Shown here in pieces: positions 30,865-33,783 of a stretch of 33,783 bases of DNA (within the stretch, counting starts at the first letter, position 1; each line of letters starts with the position of its first letter). The notes beneath the pieces are model-generated. The model worked only from the letters and a program-made list of their open reading frames with translations, ran no database searches and was not told the DNA's origin. Source of the stretch: a bacterium. GTDB taxonomy: Bacteria > Vulcanimicrobiota > Xenobia > Xenobiales > JADMJV01. The stretch covers positions 1-33,783 of the forward strand of contig JADMJV010000191.1 in the NCBI GenBank assembly GCA_018780265.1. Direction: 5' to 3'. The position numbers and the translations under genes are program-made.

Positions 30865-32364
30865 GTGGACGAACTATATATCATTCGCAAAACCAAGCTG
30901 ATGTGCAACCACATGGGCACGGTGCAATTTCTGCCTGTTGGCATCAATCCTGCCCAAATAATCGGCCAGATCACCAGCAAGCTAGCCGAATTAGGCCCCC
31001 AGTCGATGCGCATGGCCAAGGAAGAAGCCGAGAAGGAAATCAGGGAAAAGGGCGGCACCATGCCCACTCCCGCGGTCCTGGCCGTCAAGGCCTTGGAACT
31101 CCAAAAGAAGCTGATCAGCGAGATGCCCAAGGCCTTCGACATGCCCTGCCCATCCCCGGTCATCTGGCACGTGGACGGATCGGCGGTCGTGACCAGGGAA
31201 GATCTGCTGGAGCGGGCCGTCATTGTAGGCTGCGCTCAGGCCGCAGGGGGAACTCCCTGCCTGAACATCACCAATGTCTTTGACACCGTGCTGTCGCGCT
31301 GGACGACGGCGGAAGGCCTTCATCCCAAGGAAACTCCGGTGTTGGACATGCTCAACATGCTGATGGGAGCCGGCACCCTCACCAACGCGATGGGTTGGCT
31401 GGTGGTAGTCCCGCCCACGCTGGGTGTCAACCAGCTGGTGGCCAAGGAGCGACTGCTCCCGGACATAGCTCTCAACCTGCCTGACCTTCCTGGACTTCCC
31501 CAAAAGTCCCAGCCAAATCAGCAGCAAGGAGCGCCGCTCACGGCTGCCAACCCCGCAAAGGACACCGGCACTTCCCAGCCCTTCGGCGGATTTAAACAAG
31601 GAACGGGGGACCCCAAAAAGGGTCAGGGCAACTGCGCGGCCGTAGCTGTGATAAAAGCTGCCGACGCCAAGTTTGGCGACCAAATGTTCAAGAATGTCAA
31701 GACTACCCCCAAAGGCTACGAAGTCACGTTGCGAAATGGCCAGACCGTTCTCGTGACGGAGAAGGAACTGGCAACCGCCATGGCCGCTGCCGACTTTGGG
31801 GGCAGTGGTATGGATAGTAAAAGCAAATCCAGGGCCTATCTGGCTTATGCCGTGATGGCCAAAGAGAGCGAACGCAAAGCGCAGGAGAACTGGTTCCCGC
31901 GACTGTATGACGGGCCCAAAGTAACCGTCAACGACCAGGGCCAGGTGGACAAGCACGGAAAGAAAGTACGCAAACCCAGAAGCTATGAAGAGTCCCTCCA
32001 GGCTCTTAACGACGGTGAAGAAATCGAAGTTGATTCCGACCTTCTGGGCATTAAAACCAGCAAGATTAAGGGTGCCCAGGTAAAACCAGGCGAGACTGTT
32101 ATTGTCACGGGGTCAAGAACCCGTAAAGTGGTGGACAAAGACGGCACCAGCAAAGATGAACATGCACGCCACGCCTACATCCAAAAAGATGGCCAGGCCG
32201 ACGAATGGGGACGGGCAGTGCCGGCCCAGGATGGCACGACTGGCGAATTTACGGCCGATTCAATCCATCGAGTGGAAGGTCAACGGGTCAAAGAAAAGCC
32301 TTCCACCACCCAAGATATTGGTGAACCATGGATCATCCAGGCTTCACCTAAGAAAAAGCCATAG
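30865..32364 (+). CDS. PAAR-like (DUF4280-like) protein with papain-like cysteine-peptidase C-terminus; candidate toxin
   Basis: A 499-residue protein with a GTG start and a strong ribosome site (GGAGGA, 6 nt). The N-terminal part has PAAR-like/DUF4280-like features: TKLMCNHMGTVQFLP, MPCPSPVIWHVDGSAV, and VGCAQ...GTPCLNI, with paired Cys. A Pro/Gln-rich linker (about 210-245) separates a C-terminal domain with a probable Cys-His-Asp triad: GQGNCAAVAVIKAAD (Cys257), ARHAY (His436), ADEWGR (Asp446), as in papain-like or calpain-like peptidases. This two-part build fits effectors carried on the spike of a type VI or extracellular contractile system, but no such structural genes are in the window and no immunity gene is obvious. 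The domain calls are from memory of motifs. Confidence 0.6.
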   Translation: MDELYIIRKTKLMCNHMGTVQFLPVGINPAQIIGQITSKLAELGPQSMRMAKEEAEKEIREKGGTMPTPAVLAVKALELQKKLISEMPKAFDMPCPSPVIWHVDGSAVVTREDLLERAVIVGCAQAAGGTPCLNITNVFDTVLSRWTTAEGLHPKETPVLDMLNMLMGAGTLTNAMGWLVVVPPTLGVNQLVAKERLLPDIALNLPDLPGLPQKSQPNQQQGAPLTAANPAKDTGTSQPFGGFKQGTGDPKKGQGNCAAVAVIKAADAKFGDQMFKNVKTTPKGYEVTLRNGQTVLVTEKELATAMAAADFGGSGMDSKSKSRAYLAYAVMAKESERKAQENWFPRLYDGPKVTVNDQGQVDKHGKKVRKPRSYEESLQALNDGEEIEVDSDLLGIKTSKIKGAQVKPGETVIVTGSRTRKVVDKDGTSKDEHARHAYIQKDGQADEWGRAVPAQDGTTGEFTADSIHRVEGQRVKEKPSTTQDIGEPWIIQASPKKKP

Positions 32365-32367
32365 GGG

Positions 32368-32568
32368 TCACTTGCCGGCGACCGTGACTTCGTGCTGCAT
32401 GGGAGCGGAGAGACCGCCGCTGGAGTCTTGGGCCTGAACCGTGAGACGGATATGGTCACCCACTTTGGCGTCTGGCGGCGGTCGCCAGAAGGCTTCGCCC
32501 TGCAATTCTATCACAGCTCCCCGTTTAGCCGTCCACATCAGGTGCAGGCTGCTATTGGGACCGATCAC
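32368..32568 (-). pseudogene. C-terminal remnant of an Ig/cadherin-like domain protein
   Basis: Sixty-six codons starting with GTG, encoding VIGPNSSLHLMWTAKRGAVI... and ending ...DHIRLTVQAQDSSGGLSAP, then HEVTVAGK and a stop. The GDHIRLTVQAQDSSGG pattern is typical of the last strands of bacterial Ig-like or cadherin-like domains. A TAG two codons upstream closes the frame, and the sequence beyond belongs to the transposase fragment, so the rest of the gene has been lost. It converges on the PAAR-like gene. Confidence 0.5.
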
Positions 32569-32840
32569 CTGCTAGAGGGCGGGCAACCACGTTTTTTGGG
32601 GGCCAAGGAGATCGGGAGACTTTCGTCCCGGAGCTTCCTCCATGTGGACAAATGGGACCAGTAAAGACCCTTGCGACGGAGATAGGCGCCGATTTCGCCC
32701 TGGCTGAGACCATCGGTCCCCTGGAGGATCTTTAGCTTTTGCTGTGCCGTGTAGGTCCGGCGCGTGAGCTTGGGCTTGACCTCTGGGTTCGGTGGGACCG
32801 TGCCATTTCGGCCGGGTTCCAGTTTTGAATTTGCATCCAT
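32565..32840 (-). mobile_element. Truncated transposase (HTH part of an IS-type ORF)
   Basis: Ninety-one codons: an N-terminal charged tail, then a helix-turn-helix of the transposase orfA type (RRTYTAQQKLKILQGTDGLS, then IGAYLRRKGLYWSHLSTWRK), ending at LAPKKRGCPPSSR. In complete transposases of this kind, the KKRGRxP motif is followed by a leucine-zipper region and a catalytic domain, both absent here. The break falls at about 32568, exactly where the Ig-like remnant begins. I find no clear terminal inverted repeats, so this is a relic and probably immobile. Confidence 0.65.
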
Positions 32841-33197
32841 AGAGAATATCCTTCTCCACCCTCTCTATTTCCATTCAAGTTTACTCCAAAGTTTGAGTGA
32901 GGACCACTCGGCGCGAAGCGCTCGTTTTTTGGATTCCGTTCCAGCCCCAAAAACGGGGGGACTACACTAAAGGGAGAGGATTGTCTCTCTCACCCTACCT
33001 TGGCACAGAGAGGTTTGCCCAGTGGCACAGAGGGCTTGGGCGAAGCGGGGGCTTGGTTTCGATCGGGACACAGAGTGTCTCTGCGCGGTCAATAATTTTA
33101 CCCGATCGGTGCGCTGTTGTCGCCTTCCAGGCTACAGGCAGCCGCTGTGGGCCTTGAGAAAAAACGGCCACCCAAATACAGGAGGAATTGACCCACA
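32841..33197. other. Non-coding stretch between transposase relic and lipoprotein gene
   Basis: No supportable gene. It contains three imperfect copies of GGCACAGAG (near 33002, 33023 and 33066). A nested palindrome follows the third copy: GACACAGAGTGTC, overlapped by CAGAG-TGT-CTCTG. A distant pair, CGATCGGG (33060-33067) and CCCGATCG (33101-33108), is also present. GCGCGAAGCGC followed by six T at about 32913-32932 is a weak terminator-like hairpin on the plus strand. Confidence 0.35.
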
Positions 33198-33783
33198 ATG
33201 CACTACTTAGAACACATAGTCGCAAGGGGAGGTAGGCTACTGGCTGCACTCTTCGTGCTTTTCATGGTGGCTGGCTGCGGAAGTTCCGCACTCAGCGACC
33301 GAAATGCCTTCAATACGATTTCCGGAGGAGGGTCCGGGGCCACTGGCAACACGGGCAATCGGTCCCTCGCGGTCACGGTCTCGGGTATCAGTGCTCGCGA
33401 GATTCTGGCCCGCTTGGATGCCAGCATCGTGACGCTTCGAGTCCGAGCACTCAACGCACAAAGCACTGTGGTGGGGGAAACTACGGCCCCTCGCAGCACC
33501 ACTCAAAATACTCAGGTCCTTACCCTTACGGGTCTGCCTGAAGGCACATTGACTATTGTCATAGACGGCCTCAATGCGGCCGGTGGGGTAATAGGAACCA
33601 CGACTACCCAGGCGAGTGGATCCACTGTCACCGTGGATAGCAATCTGTTGAATCCGGCAACCACGATTACAAATGTGAAAGTGGTTGCTAATCCTTCTAC
33701 TGTAGCCGTAGGAGCAAGTTCGACTCTGACGGCTTCAGCTACCGTCAATGGCGTCGCCAACACGGACGTGACCGCCTCAGCAA
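33198..33783 (+). CDS. Lipoprotein with bacterial Ig-like (Big) domain, partial
   Basis: An open frame that begins at ATG 33198 and has no stop before the window ends, so only the first 195 codons are visible. The N-terminus is a lipoprotein signal: MHYLEHIVARGGRLLAALFV, then LFMVAGC with Cys27 as the lipidation site. A Gly/Thr-rich linker and a beta-rich, Thr/Val-rich domain follow. At the end, VVANPSTVAVGASSTLTASA starts a typical Big_2-like domain. AGGAGG lies about 12 nt before the ATG, a long but usable spacing. It is probably a surface-exposed multi-domain adhesin-like protein of unknown ligand. Confidence 0.8.
   Translation, partial: MHYLEHIVARGGRLLAALFVLFMVAGCGSSALSDRNAFNTISGGGSGATGNTGNRSLAVTVSGISAREILARLDASIVTLRVRALNAQSTVVGETTAPRSTTQNTQVLTLTGLPEGTLTIVIDGLNAAGGVIGTTTTQASGSTVTVDSNLLNPATTITNVKVVANPSTVAVGASSTLTASATVNGVANTDVTASA

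Noticed and set aside
30991..31956. Minus-strand open frame of 321 codons
   Set aside because: It is opposite the PAAR-like gene, which has the strong ribosome site and conserved Cys motifs; the antisense frame lacks both.
32913..32932. Rho-independent terminator (GCGCGAAGCGC followed by T run)
   Set aside because: The stem is only four perfect pairs plus a wobble, and no plus-strand gene ends just upstream; kept only as a remark.

Overview
This is a gene-dense, GC-rich bacterial chromosome segment. Nearly every long open frame encodes a recognisable bacterial family, and there is no rRNA, tRNA or CRISPR array that I can support. Two proteins with lipoprotein signals, a hybrid histidine kinase, PilZ, PknB-type and protein-tyrosine-phosphatase signalling, and a very large kinase/AAA/TPR/ATPase fusion suggest a free-living bacterium with a large regulatory repertoire, of the kind seen in deep-branching or little-cultured phyla. 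I cannot name the phylum from sequence alone.

Layout. 1-3780 (minus): a Gly-rich membrane protein, a GH31 alpha-glucosidase, a secreted helix-hairpin-helix protein and a PilZ protein form one probable operon. 3871-5553 (plus): an M48 metalloprotease followed by a HepT/MntA-type toxin-antitoxin pair. 5583-16056 (minus): a long run of genes comprising a protein-tyrosine phosphatase, a Kup K+ transporter, a hybrid histidine kinase, a membrane protein, HflX, a frameshifted secreted protein, a small hypothetical protein, an AI-2E-family transporter and a membrane-anchored Ser/Thr kinase. 16116-17750 (plus): a frameshifted Cys-rich ORF, an HD-domain protein and a Phd/VapC pair. An M23 peptidase (minus) and a SUKH-like protein (plus) follow.

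19598-21933 (minus) is an accessory island. It holds a nucleotidyltransferase with a small partner protein, an HTH plus PD-(D/E)xK-like protein, and between them a scrapyard of partial, decayed copies of both neighbours. 22120-28548 is a signalling cluster: a NarL-type regulator, a soluble histidine kinase whose ATPase domain looks degenerate, and a convergent giant protein (pseudokinase-like domain, AAA/STAND NTPase, helical repeats, histidine-kinase-like ATPase). The last two overlap tail-to-tail by 111 nt. They look complementary: one keeps the phospho-acceptor His, the other keeps a better ATPase N-box.

28792-33783 is accessory DNA: a HigB/HigA-type pair with a clear promoter and operator, clusters of inverted repeats, a small secreted repeat protein, a PAAR-like protein with a papain-like C-terminal domain (candidate toxin), an Ig-like gene remnant abutting a truncated transposase, and the start of a Big-domain lipoprotein that runs off the window.

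The most unusual features are the split-kinase cluster with its antisense coding overlap, the gene-fragment array at 20.1-21.1 kb whose breakpoint lies in a palindrome arm, and the nearly leaderless self-regulated promoter of the Phd/VapC pair.
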